Below are positions 37,658 to 47,110 of a DNA stretch of 64,000 nt, one piece after another (position 1 is the stretch's first letter; every line of letters starts with the position of its first letter). Source of the stretch: Microbacterium sp. 4R-513 (lineage in GTDB: Bacteria > Actinomycetota > Actinomycetes > Actinomycetales > Microbacteriaceae); contig NZ_CP049256.1 of assembly GCF_011046485.1 (NCBI RefSeq), forward strand, positions 682,001 through 746,000, written 5' to 3'. Under the pieces are notes generated by a model that was not told where the DNA came from, made no database searches, and saw only the letters and a program-made list of their open reading frames with translations. The translations under genes were made by a program, and so were the position numbers.

Positions 37658-38619
37658 ACGGCCTCGCGGCGGGTGGGCGGCGGCACGTCGAGGAGCACCT
37701 GCCCGACGACGGCTTCCTGGGTGACCCCGTCGAACTCGGCCTCGGGATGCAGGATCAGGCGGTGCGACAGCACGGGCACGGCGAGCGCCTTGACGTCGTC
37801 GGGCGTCGCGTATGTGCGGCCCTGCGAGGCGGCCCTGGTGCGGCTCGCGCGCGTCAGCGCGAGAGCGCCGCGGATGCTGACGCCCAGGCGCACCTCGTCG
37901 GCCGAGCGCGTGCCGTCGACCAGCCGGGCGATGTAGTCGAGCACGAGCGCGTCGACGTAGACCTCGGCGGCGAGGTCCGCCATGCCGACGAGGGCCTGCG
38001 GCGTGATGATGGGGCTGAGATCCTCGGTCGCGACGGCGGCACCGTCGAGAATGCGGACCGTCGAGGCGTGATCCGGGTAGCCGAGCGAGGCGCGCATCAT
38101 GAAGCGGTCCAGCTGTGCCTCGGGCAAGCGGTAGGTGCCGGCCTGCTCCACCGGGTTCTGCGTCGCGAGGACGAGGAACGGGACGCCAACCTGACGAGAG
38201 ACGCCGTCGATCGTGACGCGGCCCTCCTCCATGACCTCGAGCAGCGCCGACTGCGTCTTGGGGCTCGCGCGGTTGATCTCGTCGGCGAGGACGATGTTCG
38301 CGAAGACGGGCCCCGCGTGGAACTCGAACTGGCCCGTCTTCTGGTCGTAGACGGTGATGCCCGTGATGTCGCCGGGGAGCAGGTCGGGAGTGAACTGGAT
38401 GCGGGTGTTCGTCCCCTGCACGGACTGCCCCATGGCGCGCGCGAGAGAGGTCTTACCGGTGCCCGGGACGTCTTCGAGCAGCACGTGCCCGTCGCTCAGC
38501 ATCGCCGTCAGGACGAGTTCCACGACGTGCCGCTTGCCGAGCACGGCGCGCTCGACGTTGTCGGCGATCTGCGCGAACGTCTGGGCGAACCAGGTCGCCT
38601 GCTCCTGCGTGAGGGTCAT
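37654..38619 (-). CDS. MoxR-family AAA+ ATPase, 321 residues
   Basis: I chose the ATG at 38619 (MTLTQEQATW), with AAGGACAG upstream. The open frame extends further but only as sequence antisense in style to the neighbouring gene. Walker A is EDVPGTGKTSLA (about 46-57) and Walker B is IVLADEINRA (about 108-117), followed by TQNPVEQAGTYRLPEAQLDR. MoxR ATPases are chaperone-like and work with von Willebrand-type partners such as DUF58 proteins. It lies 38 nt after the Ig/FN3 gene. Confidence 0.93.
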   Translation of the reverse strand: MTLTQEQATWFAQTFAQIADNVERAVLGKRHVVELVLTAMLSDGHVLLEDVPGTGKTSLARAMGQSVQGTNTRIQFTPDLLPGDITGITVYDQKTGQFEFHAGPVFANIVLADEINRASPKTQSALLEVMEEGRVTIDGVSRQVGVPFLVLATQNPVEQAGTYRLPEAQLDRFMMRASLGYPDHASTVRILDGAAVATEDLSPIITPQALVGMADLAAEVYVDALVLDYIARLVDGTRSADEVRLGVSIRGALALTRASRTRAASQGRTYATPDDVKALAVPVLSHRLILHPEAEFDGVTQEAVVGQVLLDVPPPTRREAV

Positions 38620-38657
38620 GGATGCTGTCCTTCGGTGGGGCTCGGAGGTCGGTGTCT

Positions 38658-41600
38658 CTAGGGGTTCGGCTGGGGGTCGCCGTCGTTGGGCGTGCAGACG
38701 GCGCTGAAGGTCGCCGACGCGTCGTTCAGCCCCCAGTTCTGCGCGGCCCAGCTGACCGTGACGCGGATGCCGTCGACGCGCACGGCGCCCTTCGGCACGT
38801 CCCACGTGTCGGCGGTGTGCGGCAGGACCTTGCCGTTCTTGTCGTAGTAGGTGAGGTTCCCGTTGCCGAACGAGATAGCCGCCTTGCCCTCCGTCGAGGT
38901 GCCTCGCGGCGACAGCTTCCCGCCGCCCTGGCAGGCGTTGTCGGCGTTCCAGTTCGCCTGCACCTGGTAGGGCGCGCTGCCGGCCGCCGGCGCGACCGTC
39001 GACCACGGCGTCGCGGTCCCCCACCAGTCGTGCACGTACCGCACCTGGATCCCCGGGTCGCGGCCGAAGATGCCCGAGGGGAAGCCGGTCATCTCCACGT
39101 GGTTGCGGTTCGGCACCTTCTCGGTCGACGTCGGCTGAGACTGGATGGTCCATTCGGCACGCCCGTCGCCGACGTTCGGACGGCCGGCGACGACGAAGGT
39201 CCACCCCTTGGGCGGCTTGCCGCTCTGGACGGCCCGCACGCTCGCCGACGTCGAGTTCGACCCGAACGAGCGGCCGTCGAACCACGACTCGACGCACATC
39301 GTGAAGGCGTACTCGTCGCCGTCGGGGAGCCCCGTGAAGGTCGCCGTGGCCCCGTTCGCCGTAGTCTCGCAGCGCTGGCCGTCGCGCACGATGCCGTACC
39401 GGAGGGACGAGCCGTCGCCGTTCACGGCTGCCGAAGCCTGCGCTGTGACGGTCGAGGTGCCGTCGCCCATCGACTCGGAGGTGAGCGCGAGACTCGGGCT
39501 GACGGGGGCGCCGACGCCGTTGCCCCACACGGTGGTCGCGGCGCCGGAGGCGCTGCCGCCGAGGCCCGGCGGGAGCTCGAAGCGCGAATACGGGGTGATG
39601 GTGATGGGCGACGACGAGTTCGTGCCGACCCGGTACGAGCCGACTTCGATCGCGTCCTCACCGGGACGGACCGGGATGCGCGCCGTCTCGCCGTTGGGAC
39701 TCGTGATCTCGACGCCGCCGGTCTGCCCGGAGTCGAGACCCGAGATGGAGAGCGACACGACGCCGCCGTCCCCGTTGGTCACCACGGGAGCCACCACGAC
39801 GCCTGCGGGAGCGCCGGGGGCGTTGTACGCCCACGCGACGGTGCTGACGCTCGAACGCGACTCGCCCACCGCGTTCACCGCGACCGCCTCGTAGGTGCGC
39901 TGCTCGCCGTTCGGTGCCGTGATCGGGGGGCAGGTGCCGTCGGCCGAGCATCGCGCGACCTCCTGGCCGTTGGAGCGGACGATGAAGCCCGAGAGCGCGG
40001 GGTAGGCGAGGCGCGACTCGCCCCCGTCCACCCGCAGGGTGAGCGTGCCGTTCCCGTACGCCGTCTGCCGCAGGCTCGCGGGCGGCTTCGGGTACCCCAG
40101 GAGGTCGAGCAGGATGCGGCCGTCGCGCTCGGCGTTCGTCCGCCGGCCCTGGGCGTCCTCGACGGAGAAGGACGCGGCGCACGTCGCACCCGGGGCATCC
40201 TGGGACCAGGAGGCGACGACGGATGACGCGGAAGCGACCTGGAAGCTGACCCCGACGCACGCGCCGGTCGGGCGCACCTCGATGACCTCGAGCGGCGTGC
40301 GCGGCAGCGGGTTCACCTCGCCGGAGGCGCCGACCACCTGGATCGTGCAGGAGGAGCCGGATGCCTGGGAGCACTGCTGCGTCGCGGAGCCGCCCTGCGG
40401 GAGGGTCGAGGGCGCGGCTCCGACGCGGAGGATCAGGCGTGCCGGGGCGACGGCGTTGTGACTCGTGACGCTGATGACCGCGGCATCCTCGGATCCCGGC
40501 ACCGCCCGGTCCGCGCCGACGATCGTCAGGGTCGAGCCGGACTGCGTGACCTCGAACGCGGAGCCGGAGTAGTCGACCGCGTACTGGATGTCTCCCCATC
40601 CCTCGCGCAGCTGCCATGTCGTCATCTGCTTGAGGTCGAAGGTCGCCGTTTCGCCGGGGCCTACTGTGAGCGAGGCGGGGTGCAGCTCGGGCTGCGGGTC
40701 GAGGGCGAGCACGACGATCGGCACCGACAGATACGTCCAGTCGTCCTGGCCCGCGATGCGCACGGGGACCTGGCAGGCGTCGACCCACGGAGCGCCCGAG
40801 CCGGCGTCGTAGCGCACGGTCGTGCCGGATTCGACGGCGCAGGATGCCTCGCCCCGCGCGCCGGAGGTGCGCAGCTCCGGACCGACCTCGAGCGGGGTCC
40901 CCGGGGGCCGCGCGACGAGCGACGCCATGTCGAACGACACGGACTCGAGCTCTTTGACGTTCGGCGTCTCTGCGCCAGAGCGGAGCACGAGCGACAGGTC
41001 GTCGTCGCCCGGAACACGCAGGAAGGCGTACGTCGTGACGGGTCCCGAGGGGCCTTCGCCGGTCACCGCGAAGGGGATGATCTGCGTCGTCTCGGGGAGG
41101 GCGCCGCTGATCTTGCGGCCCTTCACCGTGACGCCCGGCGGATCCCCCCACAGGCTCACTTCGAGGTCGGCCACCTCGCCGGCCGACCACGTCGCCTTGC
41201 CCGCGAGCACATCGACGCCCTTGCGGAAGTCGTCGCGGTTCTCGACCGTGAGCACCGTGTCGGCCACGAGAGGATAGTCCGGCACGCTCTCGCGTACGAC
41301 CTTGACCACGATCAGTCCGCGGCCGGTGTTGCCCGAGCTCGAGACGACGTCGTAGAGGAACGACATCGTCGTGGGCTCGGTGCCGGCGTCGATGACGACC
41401 GTCGTGTCGGAGTGCGAGCGGATGCGGCTCTTGATCCGGGTGAACTCCGGGTTCGGCGATCCGTCGACGAGGAACTGGGGCAGGTCGGGCCGCACGTCCT
41501 CGAGCGTCAGGTCCCGCATCGTCGGATCGATGTCGTTCGAGAGCGGACTGACCCGTATGCGGCTGTCGGCCCCCGCCTGCACCTGCACATAGTCCGTGAA

Positions 41601-44600
41601 CGTGATGGGGCTCGGGTTGGACTGGCCGTCGAGCACACCGATGCGCACCGTCCCCTCGCCGGTCTCGCCGAACGCGTCGACGACGCGGTAGCGGAACGAG
41701 ACCTGGCCGCGATACCCGGGCACACTGGAGTAGAGGAGGGATGTGCCGTCGGCCGTGATCGTCGCCGCACCGCTCTCGGGCTGGCTCATGATCCGGTCGA
41801 GCGTCACGACGTCGCCGTCGGGGTCCATGCCGAATCCGTCGAACTCGATGACGGTGGACTCGCCGCTCAGCACGCGGCCCTCGAGCGTCTCGGGGAGAGG
41901 AGCCCGGTTGGCGTCGTCGGGAAGCACATGGATCCGGACGTCCGCCGTGTCGGCGAGCACGGGCGCGCCCGTCGTGTAGACCGAGTACTCGATGCCGTAG
42001 TCGCCGGGCTCGCTCGGTGCGAGGTATCGCAGCACGTCGCCCGAGGCGAAGGCCAGCGCGTCCTCGCTCGACGAGACGACCGAGGCGGGGTTGAGGATCG
42101 GCCGCCCGCCGGCGGGCGCGATGTCGTTGTCGAGCACGGGGATGTCGACCTGCGAACCCGCCCGCACGACCACCGTGTCGTCGACGGCGATGGGCGCGAG
42201 CTCCGGCGCGGGCGGGAGCAGATACACGGTCGCCTCGCCCTGCACGCTCGCGCCGCGGTCCTCCGTCCCGTCGCTCACGGTGTACGTGACGGTGCCGAGC
42301 CTGCCGGGCGCGCCCGAGGCGGTCGTGCCGGAGATGCGGAGGTAGTTCTGGCCGACGGCGTCGACCGACAGGGATGCCCCGTCATCGGCGCGGGCCGTCA
42401 CATCGCTCAGCAGCAGCACGCGGCGCGTGGGGTTGGAGACGGCGGCGAAGACGTCGAGCGTCGCGTCCTCCTGCGGACGCACGAACGCCACGACCGGCGA
42501 GGTGGCGAGCTCGGGCGGCGCATCCGCCGGGAGGATCGTGATGCGCGCCGTGCCATCGGCGTCGCTCACGCCGTCGGTCACGGTGAATCCGACCCGGAAG
42601 GTTCCCGGGGTGCGGGCGGCGAAGTCGAAGCCGGTCGTCCCGCCCACGACGGTGGCCGTCGCTGCGGCATCGTCGAGGACGCGCACGGACTCGACCGTCA
42701 CGGCGCCGGCCGTCCCGGTGACGTGCGGTGCGACATCGACGGTGAGCCCGGCGTCGATCGTGTCGACGACGGCGAAGGACTGCACCTCGAGCCGCGGCTC
42801 GGGGGACACGCGGATGACGAGGGGCTTCGTCGCGGTCTGGCCGAGGGTGTCCGACACGGTCACGGCCAGCTCGATGAGCTCTTCGCCCCCCTGTCCGTTG
42901 TCGGCGTGCTGATAGACGACATCGCCCGCCGGTGTGGACGCCACGGTTCCGACCCCGGAGGTGTTCTCGACCGAGAGGAGGAGGAGCGGGTCGCCCTCGG
43001 GGTCGACCCATCCCGGCAGCACGGGCACCGTGACGGTGCCGCCGCGGGCGACCTCGGGCTCGGGCCAGGGGATGAGGCATCCGTCGACAGCGCACCAGGA
43101 CGGGGCGGTGTCGACTCCCGCGGGTGCGACCGTGATGGTCACGGTCGTCGGGTCCGAGCGCAGGCCGTCCGCCGTCGTGCCGTCGGTGACGGCGTACGAG
43201 AAGGTCGCCGAGCCGGTGGCGTCGGGTGCGACGCGGACGGTGAGGCGCTGCCCGTCGTCGGTGATGGATGCCGTGCCGAAGCCGGGGTCGAGGCCCGTGA
43301 CCGACGTCGGGTCGATCGACAGGACGTCCTCGTTCGGGTCGTGGTCGTTCATCAGCACCGGAAGGGTCGCGAGGCTCCCCGCTCGCACGCCGAACGCGTC
43401 GGGCTCTGCGATCGGCGGCTTGGGATCGATCATGATCGTCAGCTGCTCTTCGCTGGGTTGAGAGTCGGGATTCGTCTTCTCGTCGAGAGACCAGTCCTGG
43501 CTCGATGCGACGAGCCGGCCGTCGGGGACGGTCCACACCCAGCCGCTGCGGGTCTCGTTGAGGATGACGGCTTGATCGGTCGCGACGAACATCGGCCGCC
43601 GGTCGTCGCCGAGGTCCTGACCACCGTAGTCGAGGTCGGTGGTCTGATCGGATGCCGAGTCCCACACCACGCCGCCGGTGTCACCCTGCGGCAGCCACCC
43701 GGCGTACACCACGCCGTCCTGGACGGTGGGCTTCGCGGGCGTGCCGAGCACGGTCGATCCCGCGCCGACCTCGTCGGTCACCTCGCCGCCGTCCACGCTG
43801 ACACGCTCCAGGCCCGTCTCATCCGCGAGATAGACGTCCTTGCCGCCGGCATCGGGCTCGCCGACGACGACGGTGCCGGTGGTGCCGGCCGAGATCGAGG
43901 CATCCGCCCCTCTCAGCCATACGTCCCCGTCATCGGTGTCGACGAGGGCCCAGATGTCGCCCGCCGCCGTGATCGCGGGCGTCGTGAGACCGTCGACCTC
44001 GAGCGGGTCGCGCCCCTTCACCTCGGACGCGGCGATGTCGTAGCGGAGGACGGACGAGTCCGCACGCGAGTATGCGAACAGGATGCCGCGAGCGTCGACG
44101 GCGATCGCATCGGCCGTGTACTGCGGCGCGTTCTCGTCCTCGGAGGGGAACGGGTCGAGCTGCGTCGAGTCGCCCGTCGAGAGGCGCCCGACGAAGACCG
44201 CTCCGGAGTCGGTGCGGTAGGCGGCGAAGTCCCCCGCCGTGACGACGTCGGTCGTGCCGGCCGGCGTCGACGGCGAAGCGCGCAGCGACTCCTCGTCGAG
44301 ATCGACCGGCATCGCCGGATCGATCTTCGTGAGCTTGCTGTAGCTGTCCGAGAAGAGGAACGCGCCGTCCGACGTCTGCGCGACCTCGCTCGGGTTGCTG
44401 ACGCTGCGGACGGTGTCCAGCTCGCCGATCGTCGTGTTGACGCGCGCGTAGCGGCGCCCGTCACCGGTCTGCAGCGCCCAGACGGAGGTGTCGACCTCAG
44501 GGGTCTCCTGCGCATCGAGACCCGGCCACACCACGCTCGCCGTGACGATCAGGCCCAGGGCGGCCACCGCCGCCGTGACGCCGGCGATGGTCCGGCGACG

Positions 44601-44603
44601 CAT
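38658..44603 (-). CDS. Very large membrane-anchored Ig-like/FN3 protein, 1981 residues
   Basis: Basic RRR precedes a single N-terminal helix (about 8-28) that may be an uncleaved anchor. Residues about 35-380 form short beta repeats that look like a propeller. From about 395 there are tandem cadherin/Ig-like domains (AEPDAFGVRAGSLATLPVLM and relatives with VLDND/MNDHD motifs). The last about 500 residues are fibronectin-III-like. There is no LPxTG motif. It is likely an extracellular, membrane-tethered stalk. The ATG immediately follows the kinase stop (TGAATG), so the kinase may be its cytoplasmic signalling partner. Relatives are commonly annotated only as Ig-like or fibronectin proteins, and no ligand can be named. 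Confidence 0.85.
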   Translation of the reverse strand: MRRRTIAGVTAAVAALGLIVTASVVWPGLDAQETPEVDTSVWALQTGDGRRYARVNTTIGELDTVRSVSNPSEVAQTSDGAFLFSDSYSKLTKIDPAMPVDLDEESLRASPSTPAGTTDVVTAGDFAAYRTDSGAVFVGRLSTGDSTQLDPFPSEDENAPQYTADAIAVDARGILFAYSRADSSVLRYDIAASEVKGRDPLEVDGLTTPAITAAGDIWALVDTDDGDVWLRGADASISAGTTGTVVVGEPDAGGKDVYLADETGLERVSVDGGEVTDEVGAGSTVLGTPAKPTVQDGVVYAGWLPQGDTGGVVWDSASDQTTDLDYGGQDLGDDRRPMFVATDQAVILNETRSGWVWTVPDGRLVASSQDWSLDEKTNPDSQPSEEQLTIMIDPKPPIAEPDAFGVRAGSLATLPVLMNDHDPNEDVLSIDPTSVTGLDPGFGTASITDDGQRLTVRVAPDATGSATFSYAVTDGTTADGLRSDPTTVTITVAPAGVDTAPSWCAVDGCLIPWPEPEVARGGTVTVPVLPGWVDPEGDPLLLLSVENTSGVGTVASTPAGDVVYQHADNGQGGEELIELAVTVSDTLGQTATKPLVIRVSPEPRLEVQSFAVVDTIDAGLTVDVAPHVTGTAGAVTVESVRVLDDAAATATVVGGTTGFDFAARTPGTFRVGFTVTDGVSDADGTARITILPADAPPELATSPVVAFVRPQEDATLDVFAAVSNPTRRVLLLSDVTARADDGASLSVDAVGQNYLRISGTTASGAPGRLGTVTYTVSDGTEDRGASVQGEATVYLLPPAPELAPIAVDDTVVVRAGSQVDIPVLDNDIAPAGGRPILNPASVVSSSEDALAFASGDVLRYLAPSEPGDYGIEYSVYTTGAPVLADTADVRIHVLPDDANRAPLPETLEGRVLSGESTVIEFDGFGMDPDGDVVTLDRIMSQPESGAATITADGTSLLYSSVPGYRGQVSFRYRVVDAFGETGEGTVRIGVLDGQSNPSPITFTDYVQVQAGADSRIRVSPLSNDIDPTMRDLTLEDVRPDLPQFLVDGSPNPEFTRIKSRIRSHSDTTVVIDAGTEPTTMSFLYDVVSSSGNTGRGLIVVKVVRESVPDYPLVADTVLTVENRDDFRKGVDVLAGKATWSAGEVADLEVSLWGDPPGVTVKGRKISGALPETTQIIPFAVTGEGPSGPVTTYAFLRVPGDDDLSLVLRSGAETPNVKELESVSFDMASLVARPPGTPLEVGPELRTSGARGEASCAVESGTTVRYDAGSGAPWVDACQVPVRIAGQDDWTYLSVPIVVLALDPQPELHPASLTVGPGETATFDLKQMTTWQLREGWGDIQYAVDYSGSAFEVTQSGSTLTIVGADRAVPGSEDAAVISVTSHNAVAPARLILRVGAAPSTLPQGGSATQQCSQASGSSCTIQVVGASGEVNPLPRTPLEVIEVRPTGACVGVSFQVASASSVVASWSQDAPGATCAASFSVEDAQGRRTNAERDGRILLDLLGYPKPPASLRQTAYGNGTLTLRVDGGESRLAYPALSGFIVRSNGQEVARCSADGTCPPITAPNGEQRTYEAVAVNAVGESRSSVSTVAWAYNAPGAPAGVVVAPVVTNGDGGVVSLSISGLDSGQTGGVEITSPNGETARIPVRPGEDAIEVGSYRVGTNSSSPITITPYSRFELPPGLGGSASGAATTVWGNGVGAPVSPSLALTSESMGDGTSTVTAQASAAVNGDGSSLRYGIVRDGQRCETTANGATATFTGLPDGDEYAFTMCVESWFDGRSFGSNSTSASVRAVQSGKPPKGWTFVVAGRPNVGDGRAEWTIQSQPTSTEKVPNRNHVEMTGFPSGIFGRDPGIQVRYVHDWWGTATPWSTVAPAAGSAPYQVQANWNADNACQGGGKLSPRGTSTEGKAAISFGNGNLTYYDKNGKVLPHTADTWDVPKGAVRVDGIRVTVSWAAQNWGLNDASATFSAVCTPNDGDPQPNP

Positions 44604-45737
44604 TCAGAGCACCCCCGCGACGAAGAGCGCGCCGACGACGGCGCCGATCGCGACGACCGCCGCGATGCCCGCGATGACCCAGGGAAGGACGCGGGTGCGG
44701 GGCCGCGGGCTCGCCGAGATGTCGGTGTCCTCATCGCGCGCGAGGCTCGCGACCCCCGTCTCGGGGCGGGTCTTGCGGCGGCCCTCGTGCTCGACGTGGC
44801 TCCGGGCCGCTCCGCGCATCGTGGAGTCGGCGAAGTCGACGGGAGAGGATGCCGCGGCCCACTCCTCCGCCGGCACCTCGAGCGCGGTCGGCGAGATGCC
44901 GAGGTCGCTCTGGACGCTGCGGAGGGCTTCGGCGAAGTCGCGCGCGGAGGGGTAGCGGCGGACGGGCTCGCGAGCCATCGAACGGGCGAGCACGTCCTGC
45001 AGGGCGGCGGGGACGTCGGTGCGCGGGATCGGCGTGTACGTGGCGCGGGCGATGCGCCGCCGCAGCTGCTCCTTCGTGTTCTGGCCGCGCTCGCGGCGCT
45101 CGAAGGGGCTGTGCCCCGCCAGAAGCGAATAGACCGTGGCGCCGAGGCTCCACACCTCGCTCGCGATGGTGCCCGCCGTCTGCTCGGCGACCACTTCAGG
45201 GGCGCTCCACGGGATCGACATCGCGAGCACCTCGTCGGCGGTCGCGCGGGCGAGCGACGACGAGATGCCGAAGTCCGCCAGGACGGGGGCGCCGAAGGTC
45301 GTGACCAGGATGTTGCTCGGCTTGACGTCGCGGTGCACGAGACCGGCGCGGTGCGCCGACTCGAGTGCGCTGGCCATCTTGACGCCGATCTCGAGCACCT
45401 CAGGCACCGGGAGCCGCTCGATGCGGTAGCGCTGCGCGAGAGAGCCCGGGCAGAACTCCATGACGATGTACGGCCGACCGTCGGCCGAGATGCCCGCCTG
45501 ATAGACCGTGACGATGGAGGGATGCGCCGACAGGTGCGCGAGCACATCTGCCTCGGCGTTGAACATGCGGCGCAGCTCGGGGTCGCGCACGTCGCTCGGG
45601 AGGACCTTGACGGCGACATCGCGGCGCGGCATGTCCTGCTCGTAGAGGAAGACGTCGGCGAAGCCGCCCGAGCCGAGCGGGCGGATATATGTCAGCCCGG
45701 GAAGGATAGGAGGGGCCGATGGCAGGCGTGTGGCCAC
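44604..45737 (-). CDS. Serine/threonine protein kinase, 377 residues
   Basis: This is a Hanks-type kinase with glycine loop LGSGGFADV (21-29), Lys44 in VAVK, catalytic HRDVKPSN (135-142) and DFG (155-157). The catalytic domain ends near 270. A disordered juxtamembrane linker and one helix at the very C-terminus (about 350-377) follow, with essentially nothing outside the cell, so PASTA or other sensor domains are absent. The GTG start at 45737 has GGGGGAGGAA upstream at 5-nt spacing. It heads the cluster with the Ig/FN3 protein and FHA protein. No PP2C-type phosphatase is encoded in the window. Confidence 0.93.
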   Translation of the reverse strand: MATRLPSAPPILPGLTYIRPLGSGGFADVFLYEQDMPRRDVAVKVLPSDVRDPELRRMFNAEADVLAHLSAHPSIVTVYQAGISADGRPYIVMEFCPGSLAQRYRIERLPVPEVLEIGVKMASALESAHRAGLVHRDVKPSNILVTTFGAPVLADFGISSSLARATADEVLAMSIPWSAPEVVAEQTAGTIASEVWSLGATVYSLLAGHSPFERRERGQNTKEQLRRRIARATYTPIPRTDVPAALQDVLARSMAREPVRRYPSARDFAEALRSVQSDLGISPTALEVPAEEWAAASSPVDFADSTMRGAARSHVEHEGRRKTRPETGVASLARDEDTDISASPRPRTRVLPWVIAGIAAVVAIGAVVGALFVAGVL

Positions 45738-45805
45738 CCGTTCCTCCCCCGCATCTCACCCGCTCCCGAGCGGGGGCGCAAAGTGCGCTCTCAAACTGGG
45801 CAATG

Positions 45806-46531
45806 CTAACAAACGGTCCTGAGCCGACCCTGGGCCGCCGGCCGCGCCTGTGCAGAGCCGGGACTCAGAGCGGCGGGGGGCTCGTTGGGGTCGAACGGGA
45901 CGTCGAGCGACTTCGTGAGCTCGTGCAGCATGGCCTCGATCTGCGGCTCGACGTACTGCGTGATCGCCGCCTGGATCCGCAGGCGGTGATGCAGCAGGAT
46001 CGTGCAGACCTCCCGGCCGACCATGTTCGCGTAGTCGTCGGCGAGACCGACCTCCTGACGGAGCGCCGCCTTCGCATCGTCGCTCAGCGGCGGGAGGTCG
46101 GGGATGCCCGCCTCCGCCTCCTCGGCGAGGCCCGAGATCGTGAAGAGGAACGGCGCACCGGGGATGGGGTCGGGGTCGAGCGGCAGCCCCTCGTACTCCG
46201 GCTCGAGGCCCTCGGCCGGACGGTAGCTGCGGGCGCGGTTGCGCGCAGCCTGCTGATCGAGCTCGGCCTGCAGCATGGGGAGGTTCCGCGCCGTGTACTC
46301 CGCGACGGCGTGGTCGACGATCGTCTTGATGCGGGTCGAGAGGCCGTGCTGCACGCCGTGCGGCACATCCGAGCCGAGCCCGGCCGCGGAGAGCACGGGG
46401 GACCCGAAGCAGCGCCGGCACGGTGCGACGCGTCCGCGATGCGTCGCGGGCTCCCACCGGGGCAGCCACTTCAGCCAGGCGTCCACCGCCTGGCTGACCT
46501 GGGTCTCGAGCGACCGCTCCACGGCCTCCAC
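45806..46531 (-). CDS. Conserved-looking hypothetical protein, about 241 residues
   Basis: I do not recognise the family. The sequence is soluble-looking, with a PCRRC motif near residue 38, several helical stretches (AVAEYTARNLPMLQAELDQQ) and an acidic, Pro-rich centre. No signal peptide or membrane helix is evident. The start is uncertain: the GTG at 46531 gives the full length, and a second GTG nine bases downstream fits equally well. It lies 68 nt upstream of the kinase in the same orientation and may be co-transcribed. Confidence 0.65.
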   Translation of the reverse strand: MEAVERSLETQVSQAVDAWLKWLPRWEPATHRGRVAPCRRCFGSPVLSAAGLGSDVPHGVQHGLSTRIKTIVDHAVAEYTARNLPMLQAELDQQAARNRARSYRPAEGLEPEYEGLPLDPDPIPGAPFLFTISGLAEEAEAGIPDLPPLSDDAKAALRQEVGLADDYANMVGREVCTILLHHRLRIQAAITQYVEPQIEAMLHELTKSLDVPFDPNEPPAALSPGSAQARPAAQGRLRTVC

Positions 46532-46570
46532 CGTATCCCGCCGAGCGCCGGAACACCCTGGTGTGACGCG

Positions 46571-47056
46571 CTATTCGTCGTCCGGATCCTCCCACGGCCA
46601 CCTCGGCCGCCGGGCGTTCGTGCGTACGAGGGCGACTCCGGCCCACGCGCAGGCGAAGGCCGAGGCGGCGATGACGACGCCGACCCACGAGGTCAGCACA
46701 CCGCCGGCCGCCCCCGCCGCAGCGGCGAGATCGGCCCCGCCGAGGAGTGCGCCGAACCAGACGCCGAGGGGATACGCCATGACTGCGGCGACCGCCGCGA
46801 TCGCCGCACCCCAGTACGACGGATGCGCCCGGCGGATCGTGAGCCAGACCGCCAGCGCGAATGCGCCGATCGCGGAGACGGTGCCAAGCACCCCGGGGAT
46901 CTGACCGAGCCCGGGCACCGCGATGACGTCTTCGTCGAGGAGGAGGCTCGTCACGCCGAGCGCGCAGATGACGAGCGCGCCGAATGCCGCCGTCACGAGT
47001 CCCAGCGCGACGAGCGGACGGACATGCCCGTGCTCGGGCGGTCGATCAGCCGTCAT
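46571..47056 (-). CDS. Four-helix membrane protein, 161 residues
   Basis: Four hydrophobic segments (about 14-40, 48-71, 76-105 and 115-145) span nearly the whole protein, ending in a short acidic WPWEDPDDE tail. I do not recognise a family. The ATG at 47056 has no ribosome binding site, but a -10 element lies just before it, so translation is probably leaderless. Confidence 0.7.
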   Translation of the reverse strand: MTADRPPEHGHVRPLVALGLVTAAFGALVICALGVTSLLLDEDVIAVPGLGQIPGVLGTVSAIGAFALAVWLTIRRAHPSYWGAAIAAVAAVMAYPLGVWFGALLGGADLAAAAGAAGGVLTSWVGVVIAASAFACAWAGVALVRTNARRPRWPWEDPDDE

Positions 47057-47062
47057 CGATCG

Positions 47063-47068
47063 ACGATA
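47063..47068 (-). promoter_or_regulatory. -10 element for probable leaderless transcript
   Basis: The hexamer TATCGT is separated by 6 nt from the ATG of the four-helix membrane protein. This places the transcription start on or next to the start codon, the common leaderless arrangement in actinomycetes. No clear -35 is evident. Confidence 0.4.
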
Positions 47069-47110
47069 CGTCCGCCGCGCGGCGGGCGGGAGGCCCGTTG
47101 ACGCTTCGGA

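Noticed and set aside
40458..45809. Open frame of 1783 codons on the plus strand
   Set aside because: It is antisense across two real genes (Ig/FN3 protein and kinase), which no single plausible gene would be.
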